Shown here: positions 24,191 through 36,527 of the stretch, in pieces
Position numbering within the stretch: position 1 is the stretch's first letter
Layout: every line of letters starts with the position of its first letter
NCBI GenBank assembly: GCA_914767715.1
Contig: OU612066.1
Span: 12,157,001-12,221,000 of the forward strand
Length of the DNA: 64,000 nt
From: Membranipora membranacea
Taxonomy: Eukaryota > Bryozoa > Gymnolaemata > Cheilostomatida > Membraniporidae
Direction of reading: 5' to 3'
Notes under the pieces: generated by a model
Told to the model about the DNA's origin: nothing
Seen by the model: the letters and a program-made list of their open reading frames with translations, nothing else
Databases searched by the model: none
Position numbers and translations under genes: made by a program

Positions 24191-24741
24191 ATGAAGCTTT
24201 CATCAAGGTAATATGTTATGTTTATATTATAAGTATACTGTATATTGTTTTAGTTTAATTAAAATTGATTTGAATCTCACAAATGGAGAACGAAAACGGA
24301 GCAAAAAATTGGTTGGGTATAATATATATCAGTGCATTTGTTCCTTTTCTGAGAGCAGCCTTTGCCAAAACACCCATCATCTTGTAGCTTATCAGGGTTA
24401 CCAACCACCACTTCACCATGAAGAAGACAGGGTTGCAATGTTTATGCACAAGCTCAATTTATTAAACTCAACACAACATTTTTCTCTGTAGATCACAATA
24501 TTTGACGCTTGCCATTGGCTTGGCGGTGACACTGATATATATGATCGACTTAACAGATGCGATACCAGCACCCGACCGCTGTCCATCCCCTTACCAATTC
24601 TACGAGGACGGTAATGAACCCAGCGTTGTCTGCTGCAAAGCCTGCAACTGTTTGTGTGCCAGCAGTGAAGTGTTCCCCTGGAATGAAGGAGGGCAATGCT
24701 GGGCTAAATGTGATTGCTTTGGTAACTGTGAAGCTATTTAG
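24191..24741 (+). CDS. Secreted cysteine-rich peptide A4 (10-Cys subfamily)
   Basis: Exons 24191-24207 and 24492-24741 (phase 2 intron of 284 bases) encode 88 aa. The mini-exon gives MKLSS plus two bases. The signal peptide ends near TDA, as in A1, and the mature peptide starts Ile-Pro-Ala-Pro. It has ten Cys but a shortened middle loop (CC-x2-C-x-C-x-C instead of CC-x2-C-x4-C-x-C). It is more acidic than the other members (several Glu). No canonical AATAAA follows; AATATA near 24818 is a weak candidate. Confidence 0.82.
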
Positions 24742-24889
24742 TTGCACCAGAGTGTTCTCTGACTTCAATCCAAATCTTATATCATAATTGAGTATTTGTA
24801 CACTTCGTTCTAATACAATATAAAACAAAATTCTGAAGACAAACAAGGCCAGTTGTATTCATTGGGCAAAAACTACATGGTGTCTGTGC

Positions 24890-25205
24890 AATAATCTAGA
24901 AAAGTTGTCCGCTTTAGATAAAAGTATGACTCGACAAAATGTTTTTTGCATCAACTCCTTAGAAACTCTTAATCGAATATCATGTCATGGACCCTATCGG
25001 ATAGAATGAGATTGTTATTTATTATTTTGCAACGACTTTCATTCATGAAGGCGGAATGAGCAGCCATTGTATTTGCTGGTGACTTGAATGACATTGCTGT
25101 GATACAAATAACAGAATATGTAGATGGAACAATGTCAAGAATTGTCCCCTCTCTTGTCACGTGGGCACAACTCACTACACACAGTTTTTCAATAACAAGA
25201 TAATG
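24890..25205 (+). repeat. Duplicated 3' flank of A4
   Basis: Paralogous to 22390-22735 downstream of B1. Confidence 0.7.
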
Positions 25206-25538
25206 CTTTATATACTTGTAATCTTCCAATGTGATGAGTCTAAAGTTCAGTGATTAAGCATCCAAAAATAGTGTGAAATTTAATCCCTAGACATCCTGCA
25301 TTGACAATCAAGCTGATTCTGACATACAAAACTAAGAACTCTCAAAGTATTAGTCACCCTGGTCTGTTAATTATTGGCTTCATTTAAAAGGAAGGAGGAT
25401 AAACTACGCATTTGGGTGTTATTGATTGGCATCAACCAGTATGAAGAAAGCAACAACAACAACATAATAACTTCCTCCTAGTTATATTCATGGCAATTGT
25501 TGCAGTATGAGCTGTGTGTATTTGGCGATTATTGAAGA

Positions 25539-27622
25539 TGTACCACCAGTGGTACTTTTGTAAGGGATAATGAAGTGGAGCTCTTACTTATTTATATTTT
25601 TTAATTCATCAATCAATCCTCCCAGCCGGCAAGGTTTAGCCAGCAACCTTCTGTAGAAGTTGCCAATGGGCAGCTTTATTGTTAGCCACTATCCTCTGAC
25701 ATCACCTGTCTTTGATAGGTATGCCAGAGGGAGCCAGATATCCCCATTTCCCAGCAACAGATATAATTGGTTGTAGATGCTTCTGCTTTTATACTCTATT
25801 TTCTTGCCATTGGCGGTTGCAGAAATAACTTTTCTGGACTGACACATAGCCAACACTCAAATATTAATGTATTTACCATCTATTAATATGGCTCCAGCAT
25901 GAGAACAGTTAACTCCCCATTGTTTTCGACAGGGCTCTCAACCACTCAGGTTTAGCCCGAGTTACTCAGATTTTTGGGTTCAACTAAGGCTACTCAGGGG
26001 ATTTTAGAATGTAAGCTAGAAACTCAGATTTTGCTCGTTGGCAGAGATAAATAATATATAAACAATGCTAAATGTTGCCTTACAATAATTTATGCCATAT
26101 TATTAATGAATGATCCAGTATTGGATTCTAGTTGTGATAAGCTATGTAAATAATACTGCACTGCCTATACTAATAATGCCTCTCCCTGCACTCACTGTAA
26201 TAATACTCTCACTGCACTGCCTATTCAAGTCATTTCTAAATCAATGATCAAATAATGATCCCAGAGATTCCAAGAGATTATTATGGCTAAATAGAAATAG
26301 TAATTTTAGACATGTTAAAAAAGTGATTTTGCAGGTGTACCGGATAAATCAAGGCAATGATTTCAATAGCATCACATTACATTAATTATGCCTTTCTACC
26401 CTGGCGCCTCGATTCGATTATTGCACTGCCTATACTAATAATGCCTCTCACTGCACTCACTGTAATAATACTCTCACTGCGCTGCCTATTCAAGTCATTT
26501 CTAAATCAATGATCAAACAATGATTTCTAAGCGTTTTAGAATATCATCACTTTACACCCCAACTGAGATGAATAATAAAGATAACATCAAACTTTTGCAT
26601 GAGAATAATGTGTGGTTTTTGGCGTGGGTATTTGATTTCATTTATGAGAAGCTATGCTCTTATTGAACTGCCAATCCCAGAGATTTGCGAAAGAAATTAT
26701 TATGGCTGAATAGAAATTGGAATTTTAAACATGTTAAAAAAGTGATTTTTCAGGTGAACCGGATAAATCCAGGCAATGATTTCACAAGAATCACATTCCA
26801 TTAATTATGCCTTTCTACACTGGCGCCTTTAAATCAATATTTTTACAAACATCATATTTTAACATCATAGGGATTCATTTTCACCTGTGGCAACGGCCTT
26901 GGTTAGTCCATATGAATTGGTTCATCTGGATCAAATCTAAAATTATTTACGATTTTATGTTTACAAGAAATGCTCTAGGTTTTTATTGATTTACGTGCTA
27001 TCACAAACATGAAATGTTGCGAGAAAAGGATGCATATACTTTGTCAATAAAGGAACTTGCTACTACTAGAGTATGGAACTTGCATTTGAGGACATCGCTC
27101 TAGAAAATTGTGTATGATGTGATCAAGGAGTTGTCTTTAACAATTAAATTAAAAACTTTCCTTAGTAATTTCTTGTCTATGGTACATATGCTCGTGTGCA
27201 AAACAGGCAGACAATAAATACATAAAGAGGGAAACTACACAACTTTTGAACATCATGAAAGCTAATGGCTTTGGACTTAGATGCAACATTTTTTTAACAA
27301 CATACATTCTTTGACTTGCTTTGCCAGCTATTCTTTGCACATAATCTTCAAATCTCAGGTGTTTCACCCGACAATATTTCGGTGCCATCTCAGACGTACC
27401 CTCAGCTGTTTATGCTCAGGGCGTTTTACACCTTTAAAATACCACTATGCGACATACTAATATCAAAACTCAGGTTTCGAATCCTCCCAGGCTGAGAGCC
27501 CTGCTTATCCAGGGAATAAAAAAAATTGAAGTGGAGCTGAGCTCCACTTCAAGAAGGGTGTTTATAACCAAGTGGAGCTGAGCTCCACTTACTCACTGTA
27601 CAAAAGTACCACTGTGTACCAC
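25539..27622. mobile_element. hAT-type element (non-autonomous) with 8-bp target duplication
   Basis: Inverted ends cagtggtacttttgta (starting 25547) and its near-complement (ending 27614) are flanked by the identical octamer tgtaccac at 25539-25546 and 27615-27622. An 8-bp duplication and CAG-type ends are typical of hAT transposons. Subterminal aagtggagct palindromes occur near the right end (27528-27550, 27570-27590) and as a half copy at the left. There is no transposase. The interior has long repeated blocks (26155-26250 with 26425-26520; 26275-26410 with 26695-26826) and a LINE fragment. A second inverted pair (cagggctctca near 25930 and its complement near 27500) may be a nested older element. 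Confidence 0.72.
27149..27388 (-). mobile_element. LINE fragment inside the hAT-type element
   Basis: The minus-strand frame resembles the post-RT region of the 19.4-kb LINE: LRFEDYVQRIAGKASQRMYV, then PKPLAFMMFKSCVVSLFMYL. It is a short dead fragment of the same LINE family. Confidence 0.65.
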
Positions 27623-28087
27623 ACTTCATAGCGAAATCCTTTCATAGTTGGTTAGCGTTGCCCTTGACCGTGTTATTATTCTATTGATGAAACTGTCTCT
27701 TCCAAGAGGGGGGCTATTATAGGACCCCTCCCACACACAGGACAACCTTGCATCAACATGACACTTATAAAACACAATATGCCTCCTGGCTAGCTCCAAA
27801 GGTTGGATCACAGGATGTATCAGAAGTTAACCTTATCCTTATCACAATTAAAGGCATGCACAGCTGGGAGATTAGTTGTAATGCACAGAATCTGCCCGAG
27901 CTGACGTTGGTGGCCTTTCATGATCAGTCCATTTTGATAACAGCGACAAAGACAAAGCCTGATAAGTAGTAACCAGATTTAGTCGAGGAGGAGGTAGTCA
28001 ATTCTCGATCTGGGAATGGAGCTAAAGTCGTATTGAGAATATAATATAATAATATGTGTCAAAGGTCAATCAAATACCTCTTGATAA
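27623..28087. other. Intergenic, nothing firm
   Basis: A minus-strand frame (27811-27626) with a Pro-Leu-Gly-Arg-Asp-Ser-Phe stretch recalls LINE C-termini but is too short to assign. Confidence 0.3.
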
Positions 28088-28088
28088 T

Positions 28089-28155
28089 ATGTTTATGTGG
28101 CCATGTCACGCGGCTGCTTTTTCTGTAGCCGCGTGACATGGCTAATGTTTATGTG
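28089..28155. repeat. Perfect 16-bp hairpin flanked by direct repeats
   Basis: Arms 28100-28115 (gccatgtcacgcggct) and 28127-28142 are perfect inverted copies around an 11-base loop. The 12-mer atgtttatgtgg occurs on both sides (28089-28100 and 28144-28155). The GC-rich stem stands out from AT-rich surroundings. Confidence 0.7.
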
Positions 28156-31100
28156 GTGTGGCTGCAAATATTTTTTTGTGGCTTTGCAAAACTGGAATTG
28201 TGCGAAGTTTTCCACACTTCCTGATAATAGTGTGAGTTCTACAGCTAACTATAATAGTGTTTCAACGTGTGTCGATGTGATATATATAATATAGAGCTGG
28301 GTAGTTTTATTTACATTGTACCTGTAAGTGGTTGAAACTTTGCAAGGCTTGGATGGCCTCTGACTAGCAGCAATGCACAACTTTTGCTGACACCAAGTCA
28401 CAAAATCTTTGAGATTAACAGCAACCAAAATCAGTCATGAGCTATAGCAGCTTACGTTAGGCCTTGCTGTTGTGAAGCTGTACCATTCAATATTAATCCC
28501 AATCAGAACAAATCTAAATTAAAACGAACAAGCAAAGTGTTGAGTCATTCACTCATATTTATTTTAATACTGTGATTACTAGTTAATTATAATAAGTAAC
28601 TGACCTCATAATCTTCAAAACGAAGGGAAAACCTGAACTCTAGCAAACACAAGCGCAGAAGTATCACGCAGTTCCTTTGTGAAAGATTGTTGATGTGTTG
28701 AGAGAGCTGGTGACATTGGCAGAGTTGTGACGAGACGTAGAATTTGTCATCTGAAGAGTTCCGAGTGAGCACCGCAGTTGTGAGACAGTCATCGCCTGAT
28801 CAATGTCAGATACAGCGAGATTGTCACCCAACCATGGTGGCCTTCAGGTACAGGCACCACCGCTGGCATTCGGTTAGGAATGATGGCGCGGTTGCTTGGT
28901 GCCCGACCCTCTAGCCGGAAGTTTGTTCCCAGGCTAATCCATTGCTGGCTTAGCCCAGAAGAGTTGGTCTCCTAGATAGGAGAGCCAGTTCGAAGTAAGC
29001 ATTATTGTCTGAGGTCCAAGTAGATCATGGTTGCGAAGTAAGCAGAGTACGATGGCGAGAACCAAGCCGGGTAATGGGGCTCAGAACTAACCAAAGGGTG
29101 CCAGCTAGTATGTAACACCAACTAACAGTGCCGATAACTTGAAGCACATAAACTTTATATACTGAATAACAGAGAGGTTAGACTGAGAACATAGAGAGTG
29201 AACAACAATACGGCTGGGTTCCTTGTAAATCCAATATAGTTGTATACTATTAGTTAGAATCTAGAGCTAAAGTCAATAATAGGTGTAATTGATCACTCAT
29301 TGGCAACGCTGATAACTTGCGAATAAATAATCACATGATTTTGATAAGCTGAGATCCTTCCATAAAATGGAGATAAACAAAAGTGGGTGAACATAATATA
29401 TCCCCTACATCCTGGTTCTAAAATGTGATGATCTCATTGTGCAAACGTAAGCAAGTGAAACACCCACCTGATGCATTTTGCTGATACAGCATTGTTCAAT
29501 GTTTATCTCAACTATGAGTTTACACCAATGTTTAGTGTCATTTGATGAGGGCCGTTTAGATTGTGTGATGCCGTGGGATGCTAACACTCAGGAATACTCA
29601 TTTAACATTTCCTTTACACATGTATTCGCATCAGTTCTTTAGGTACCATATGCAACTTTTTACGTTGTCAAGGTATATATGAGAGAAAAATCAGCGATTA
29701 GGATCGCAGGCCTAACAAATTAATTTCAGGGAGATATATATGAACATTCCAAAGTTTATCAGACCATATAGAGTGTTATACTGACAATGAGGCTGCTTAG
29801 AGAGTGTCATTTAGTACAGAATGACTGTTTACTGGGACACGCTAGGAGGTAGTATAAAACGTTTAGAATGATCACTGTAAAATAATTATCAGATATTAAA
29901 ATATTCATTTCCACAAGAAAAGACCTCTACTGCAATTTAATTGGAAATTATTCTGGATAACATTATAACATAATATTATAACTGTTTGGAAGCTAGAGTG
30001 TCTGTCGTAAACCACACTATCATTATTGCAAAAAATATAATGATTGATTGCGCAGGTAGCGCTGATAAGGCTTTAGGCTTTAGCATGATACAAGCTAACG
30101 CTCACACTGTGCCGCTTCATCAACAAAGAGTTGGCAATTTTTGCCCACTGAAAACCTTTTATTATCTCACTTGTATCAGCAGAATATGAATATCATGTGG
30201 GTAGTTCAGATTGGAGTTGGCACACAACAACATGATAAGATTATTTGGTTTCAGGTTATTGCCAAATTTATGTTCTTAATACATAGGCATACATAGTGTG
30301 ATTAGTAACGTCATTGGTGTTGAGCGGTCTGGTCTTTCTGCGTCCTTGCCAAAGGAGGGACATAACAGATATACATATAGATATAAATTTATAATTCTAT
30401 GATTATGCAATCAAGTATGCACACATATAACATATGTGTTTATACTTTATTGTATGTTATTAGCTGTTTTATCATTCTTTGGTTTGGTCTAGCCTAGGTG
30501 TCTTCCAATCAAAAACAGTTCAAATCACAATCTAATTACTCATTGATGGAGCTATATTAAACACTCCGAGTGAGAATTTTAGGAACAAATTTGTACAAAT
30601 GAATTACAAATGAGCGATAATTTAGCGTGATGTGATAGTGATAACTTGCTTTAGTAAAGCATGGCTCATTCTAATTGAAGACCCCACCCCCCCCCCCCCC
30701 AACTAGCTTTGCAGCAACTTACAAATTGATTTATTTCACTGCTTGGGCACTGATGAAATGACAGCTAAGCTCAGCATATTGAAAACAACCCATTTATCCA
30801 CCCAAAGTACCACCTTAGACTTCAAGTCAAATACTGCTCTCCATAGTTGTATATTCTGATAGGGAATGTGTGTAAGTGTGACACAAACTGAAGACATTAG
30901 ACCCATATTAAATAATTTGGAGGCCAATACTCTTTTGTTTAGCCAGTTGACTGCGCAGCCATAACTCATCAATAAATATTAACTTTATTTGCTAATCAAA
31001 TCATTTGGACATGTGGGACCAACAATCAAAAATAAAGTGTGAAATTAATCAATAGGATGTAGTAGAAATATTATTGTCAAATGGGGAATTGTTTATAAAC

Positions 31101-32460
31101 CCTCACCCATCCTCAACTCAGGAACAGATAACTACTCTCTCAACTCAGAAACAGAATATTAGCTTCCTATCAGGGTGACTTAAAATTTTACAATAAATTG
31201 CGAAAAAGTTGCAGGTCCGGATAAGGAAAAGTTATCAAATTTTCACTAGAAATCTTAAACTCAAAATAGCAATCGTGTATTTCTTGTTGGGGTGCTTTTC
31301 ATGCAAAAATTCACCCACAGACCAGGGTCTATCAAAATCAAGTTGACATGAATTTATTGCAATATTAGCATTGTAGCTGCGCTGTGTTACAGTGCATGCA
31401 TGCTTTGTTCATTGCCTTTGTAAAGCGGTCCACAGACCAGCTAGAAAACTAGAGCTAGTAAAAATAAAATAGAGGTTGAAATTCTAGCTTTGCTCATTAT
31501 CTCCTCATTTTTCACTGAATAAAAGGGCGAACGCATTCGGTAAAAAAAACCGTCATGAAAATCATACACAATGTTCACTTATTGGAATTCATGCATATAA
31601 CCATAGCAATTAAATACAACAATGCTAGAAATCTTTTCTGTGGGTAAGTATTGGGAAATAATTCAACAATAATTCTCAGCTTTTTCGAAGTATATCAGTG
31701 GTTTTGTGAAATGTCCCTTGACAGCTGACAATTTGGCAATGTTGTTTGGAGTTTCCCAATTCCATCATCATGAGTCATCACTCGGCATGAAGTTATGACC
31801 ATGAAAACAAGCAGATGCTCTTATCCGTTTAGTATATCCAATATGGAACCCTTATCTGATGCTTCTATCCAGAATAATCTAACTGATGTTTTTAACAAGA
31901 ATGCTCTGCTGAAAGGTTTTTTGCCCGCTCTGCCTTCTATTGGAATAATAACTTGTGCCTCAACTGATTCTTTTCATACAGATACATTGACCTCGAGAAG
32001 GAAGTAATAAACCATAGTGATATAGATACATAAAAAGTTGTCTTACCTGAGATATTATGAGACAACTCCTTGCCTTAATGGGTGATTCAAAAGCAAGACC
32101 ATCAATTTCTATAAACTGTACCACTTCAAAAAAATTTGTAGCATCTACTATGAAAAATAAATCTGATAACTTACCTGTAGCAAGTTCATCCCAGGTACAA
32201 TTTGAATCTTCAGAGTTCAAACCTTGAAGTCGATATTACCATTCACAAATATATAAGTTCAAATAAAGTTAGTTTTCTATGTCCATTCCTAGCAGCAGTT
32301 TTCTTTCTTTACTAAGCACCTTGGGGCCGCAGCATTGTATCACTATTAGGGTTATTCAACAACAGGGTCAGGACTCCTTACAAACATTAGGGTACAATTC
32401 ATACTTTTCATACATTTTTCCACTTCCAAGAGATTGTTAAGTAGAAAATTATTCTGATGC
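28156..32460. other. Long intergenic stretch
   Basis: No gene is supported. A GC-rich block lies at about 28790-29110. The segment 30540-30690 repeats part of 18900-19090 (intron 1 of B1). A poly(C) run lies near 30690-30700. All open frames are short. Confidence 0.4.
28790..29110. other. GC-rich block of unknown nature
   Basis: By eye roughly half G+C in an otherwise AT-rich region, with sharp edges. No open frame, A/B-box pair or terminal repeats were recognised. It could be an unrecognised retroelement or SINE body. Confidence 0.35.
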
Positions 32461-32479
32461 ATTGTTGGGGCATGTGATC

Positions 32480-32519
32480 AGGAATTAAGTAAGGAATTAA
32501 GTAAGGAATTAAGTAAGGA
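32480..32519. repeat. 12-bp tandem repeat
   Basis: Three copies of aggaattaagta. The paralogous segment near 36870 has a single copy, so the expansion is local. Confidence 0.8.
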
Positions 32520-32710
32520 TGCAGGTAAGATCATTAGTTTGTTTGAGAATGATCGATGTGTTCTAAAAATACCGGTAAGTGAGTAACTTTACCAACAGCC
32601 ATCCTAATCTTCTCCGCCATGCATGTAAATAACCTTGTACATCAGTGTAAATATAGCTCAGTTGTATAACAACGCTATCTTTTCACCATTCATAACCTGC
32701 ATAAATCCCA

Positions 32711-32935
32711 GGCAGGGTGGCGTAGTTGCAGGTTCGAATCCCGGTCACTACCCATACTGCTGAAGGAGGTGAGCTCTCTGGACTTGCTTGCCCACTCCTA
32801 TCTTGTACAGGAGTGCGCTAAGTTGAATATGTATATGCATCTATGTTATATTCCTGTAAAGATTGCTGGAGAGCAGCTAATAAAAAGTGATTTACATTTT
32901 ACATTTACATTACATTACATTACATCATTATTGAA
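32711..32935 (+). repeat. 5'-truncated tRNA-derived SINE
   Basis: It contains a good B box (ggttcgaatccc at about 32731-32742), a body, and an A-rich/(TTACAT)n-type 3' tail at about 32885-32926. The A-box-like sequence just upstream belongs to the flanking segmental duplication shared with 37.04 and 51.2 kb, so the insertion starts at about 32711. Confidence 0.55.
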
Positions 32936-33008
32936 TCAATGCTACCCTAGTTGTGAGCTACACAAAAAGAAGCTCTCACTATTAAGAAGAAAAAAATAAC
33001 TTTGTTAT

Positions 33009-33727
33009 ATTACATCACAGAGTAAGGATAAACAGAGGGGACACTTCAATGATCGTTATAGTGCCTGCGGTTTTTATCCACTGGGGGAAATTCATCAATC
33101 TGGCCACCTGCCAATTTCAGAATAAATATATAAGTTACAGTGGAGTTTTTTCATGCAGACATAGCCACCTTTGATAGGTCATAATTCATTCTGTATTTAT
33201 CCTAAAGACTGATTTCCAACTTTTCTGAAATTTCCAATCTTCAAGCTATACACCATATTATTGTCATTTTTTGCTAGGATACATAGGCTATGAGTAATCC
33301 AGGCTTTTAAAATTAGTTTTGTCATATAGATTTACATGGGGCTTAGGTCAATGCACGGACATTTCCTAATTTTGATGACCAGCCGTCTATCAATTGTCAC
33401 ATGTAAATCTATATGAAAAAACTCATTTTAAAAACCTGGATTACTCTTAGCCTATGAATCCTAGCAAAAAATGACAATAATATGGTGTATAGCTTGAAGG
33501 TTGGACATTCCAACAAAGTTGGAAATCAGTCTTTAGGATAAATACAGAATGAATTATGGCCCATCAAAGGTAGGGATGTCTGCAAGAAAAATGCCATTAT
33601 AACATATAGAGATAATGAGTTTTTGGCATCCAGCTGTGCACAATTTTCCCCCAGTGAATCAAAGACCGCAGGCACTATAACTATCATTGAACTGTTCTCT
33701 CTGTATATCCTTACTCTGTGATTACAT
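33009..33727. mobile_element. Foldback MITE of about 0.7 kb with 7-bp target duplication
   Basis: Two inverted arms of about 320 bp (33016-33340 and 33400-33720) begin with cacagagtaaggata. They carry many shared blocks, such as gttatagtgcctgcggt and its complement. The heptamer attacat flanks both ends (33009-33015 and 33721-33727). There is no coding capacity. A further copy of the terminus occurs near 36808. Confidence 0.75.
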
Positions 33728-33734
33728 GTATACT

Positions 33735-33790
33735 GACACGCCAATGATGAGTCAGTCCAAACACTAGGATGAGACCTTTTGGTGGAACAA
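33735..33790 (-). pseudogene. Relic of a subfamily B peptide gene (exon 2 start)
   Basis: The complement resembles the first part of exon 2 of subfamily B (the ctagtgtttggact block). It lies next to the foldback element. The region upstream of it (33790-34700) aligns with 37860-38760, the flank of the second pseudogene. The cysteine-coding part is not found, so the gene is dead. Confidence 0.5.
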
Positions 33791-34700
33791 TCAATAAGGC
33801 TTTATAGCACTTTTTTTTTTGAAATGTAGAACGCATCTAGGTTCGTGCATCTACCACTGTATACAATTGTTATCACAAACCTCAAATACGCAGTTGCATC
33901 CAAAAATATCCAGATTTCAAATGCTGAAAACCAAGAAATCAATCAAACTGTACACAAAATATAAGTCTTTCAAGGGAATAAACTGTGAACTCTACCATCC
34001 AGAGGCAGGGTTTTCTCCAAACAACAAATGTATCTTTCCTCGTTACTGACAGTTTCCTCAGCTCAACAATTAATTGATTGATTGTATTACTATCACTAAC
34101 TGTAAAAGTTGTGAGAAAAATTGAATACTATTTTTGTCTATATACTGTGTCTTGTTCATCAAGGAAAACATCTCATATATATATGCTGATTTATAGGTAA
34201 CATGAGTCAGTGCTGCTGCCAAAACGCTGGCATCATATTTCCTCCAACAGTATGTTATAATATGCGATCAACCTACAAAGAGAATGTTTTGTCAAAGCTA
34301 TGTAGAATTTAATTGAAAATAAAAACAAAAGAAGAAGGTTATGACATGAAATTATTCTTCAAAAGTAAATTGATGTTTTTTTTAATTTAATTAAAATTCC
34401 ATTATGAAAGTGTCAGTTAGCGCATGTCACTACGGTTTCCTTGTTAACACGCAGTGCCTTGTTACAGAAAATCTGACGCAACGTAAAAATATCAAATTCA
34501 TTTTATAGCTGAAAAGATGAAAACATGCATATATCATTTTATATTTAAATGTAGATCCATTTTTATATCATTATGCAGGGCAGGCAAAACCGGTCACAGT
34601 AAGGTATTGAGTTTACCTAAAAATATGGATTATCACTACTGAACCTGCTTTTTGCTTAACCCTTTTATACCCAACAGTCATAATCAGTTCCAGCTGCAAA
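33790..34700 (-). repeat. Segmental duplication, flank of a dead subfamily B gene
   Basis: Direct paralogue of 37860-38760 (for example the catcatatttcctccaac and gaaaatcaa-type blocks). It contains no intact gene. Confidence 0.65.
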
Positions 34701-35690
34701 ATCAAAGCACCAGACTTAAGAAACCAAATCCAGTAATTTATTTTGATATGATAGTGACCTGGATTGTTCTCTTTATAGAGATAAAAAAAAACACACCTAA
34801 ACCGGAGTTGATTTCTCCCACTCTACAAGGTGGAATTAAAAAGAACAACTTAATTGGAATTTCAACAACAAGCATCAAACTTGGCGGCCTAGGGCTAAGG
34901 CTGATCATGTTGATCTGGGTTTCATCCTGGGTGAGGGAATTTTTTTTCTAACTAGCCATACAAGGTACAACCATCATGCTTTTCTCCAGGGTTTTTCCAC
35001 TCATACCTCATAACAAAGCTAATATGTCAATCGCCTTTTTACTTTCACATCATATCCACCAGTAGTAATATTTTTTATGTTTTATCTATATTTTTTCCTC
35101 CTTTTAGACCAACAAAGCTAGATACTGGCAATTTTTAATTTTTACAACAATTTTTATTGCTCACGCTAAACAACATATTACTCAGTAATGAGCCAGTAAT
35201 ATCAATACATCAATCAATTACTCCAATTAGTATATTGTGAAGTTTCAGGGATGGATGTGCATAACTTCCGGAGGTATAATCGGATAAAAAATGCTCCTCC
35301 CTATTTTGTTTATTTGCTAGCTTTGATTTTACAACTGATGCAGATCTACGAGTACATTCCATCCATATATGAAGTGATATAGTCCCTTCATATAAAAAAT
35401 ATGTGTTTCCTGCTCGAAAGTTTAAAACATAATGACATCAAGCTGCCGATATTAATTGCGGTCTTACATATCCACTGTGTGTTGCGATCTTGTATATATA
35501 TATATGTTATAAGCTACAATTCAGGTCAGCTGTCATGTAACACATGAGGCATGAGGGTATATATTCTGTTACCCTGAATTCTTATACTGATGGAGGCCTT
35601 TCCTAAAGTTGCAAAATTTCTTTTATTTTGTAACAAAGTAAAAACAAAAAATCTGCAGTTAGATAAAAATGTAATAACGGTCGTTCACAC
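34701..35690. other. Intergenic, nothing recognised
   Basis: AT-rich sequence with no supported gene. Confidence 0.4.
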
Positions 35691-35755
35691 AAGAATACAT
35701 TTCACGCAAACTCATATTGCTTAACAATGAGCGTTAACAATCATTGTTATTGTTT

Positions 35756-36450
35756 TTAATACTCTCTGCACTGTGCGTAGCTGTTACACCTCGCCCAGCA
35801 TTTTCCTCCAACTGTCCAGAAGTAAACCTTGCTTGTTGGGCAGAAGCATTCCCCTGCATGGCAGCAATTTGAAGGCCCAATCACCCCATCAGCGTAGAAC
35901 TTGTAAGGTCGAGGACAATACGTAGGAGCCGGCAGACATGATGCAGATGATTGGCTGGAACTGATGATACTCAGCAGCGCAATCAGTCCAAACGCGAGTG
36001 CAAGAGTTTTTGACCTACAAGTGTAACAATCAAGTAATATATGATGCTTTTACAACACATGATATGCAGAGTGTCAAAACTTTAAATATATATAGTGCTC
36101 GTTTTATAGAAAATGCTTTGCAGCTAAAATATTATGCAGCGACACCTGTTAGATTGTAGGGGTCACTACATCAATGATAAAAATCAGGGGGTCTTATCAG
36201 AAGCCATACCCCGGAGCGCAGGTTATAAAATATTGTCTGCAATTACTGTTTGTAGGCAGGTCTGAGCACAACAGATGCTAACCAAGCCATGTTAATCACT
36301 CGACAGCACCAGGATTCTCAACTAGGATCCTCAACACTTGCATGTTGAAAGATCAGCCCCTTCTGCTCAGGCACTCCTGTATCCTTATAACTCTACAAAA
36401 TATTTGTTAATTAGGGTAAAAGATTTTAATCTGTACCTGGAAGATAGCAT
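35756..36450 (-). CDS. Secreted cysteine-rich peptide B2 (8-Cys subfamily)
   Basis: On the minus strand, exon 1 is 36450-36437 and exon 2 is 36014-35756 (phase 2, GT..AG), 90 aa. Exon 2 has no in-frame ATG before the cysteine region, so a simple ORF search misses the gene. The reading frame is nevertheless intact from the mini-exon to the stop. The signal peptide is Ala/Leu-rich and the mature peptide has eight Cys with the TVGGKCWARC block. It differs from B3 at few positions, including His-Ala-Gly after the CC pair and Ala for Gly near the C-terminus. The promoter contains a tataaaa motif near 36520. Confidence 0.8.
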
Positions 36451-36518
36451 GGTTCTGGTAAATCTGCTTACGTTAAGTCTATCTGCTCCTAATGAATAAC
36501 CAATTCTTTAGCTCAACA

Positions 36519-36527
36519 TTTTTATAT
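36519..36527 (-). promoter_or_regulatory. TATA box of B2
   Basis: On the minus strand tataaaaatgttgagc resembles the B1/B5 promoter block and lies about 70 bases upstream of the B2 start. Confidence 0.55.

Noticed and set aside
25000-25230. Minus-strand frame downstream of A4
   Set aside because: It lies in a duplicated 3' flank, is not conserved as a frame in the copy near 22.6 kb, and has no recognisable features.
32640-32760. Possible functional tRNA gene
   Set aside because: A good B box, but the A-box part belongs to a different duplicated segment and no cloverleaf can be drawn; better explained as a truncated SINE.
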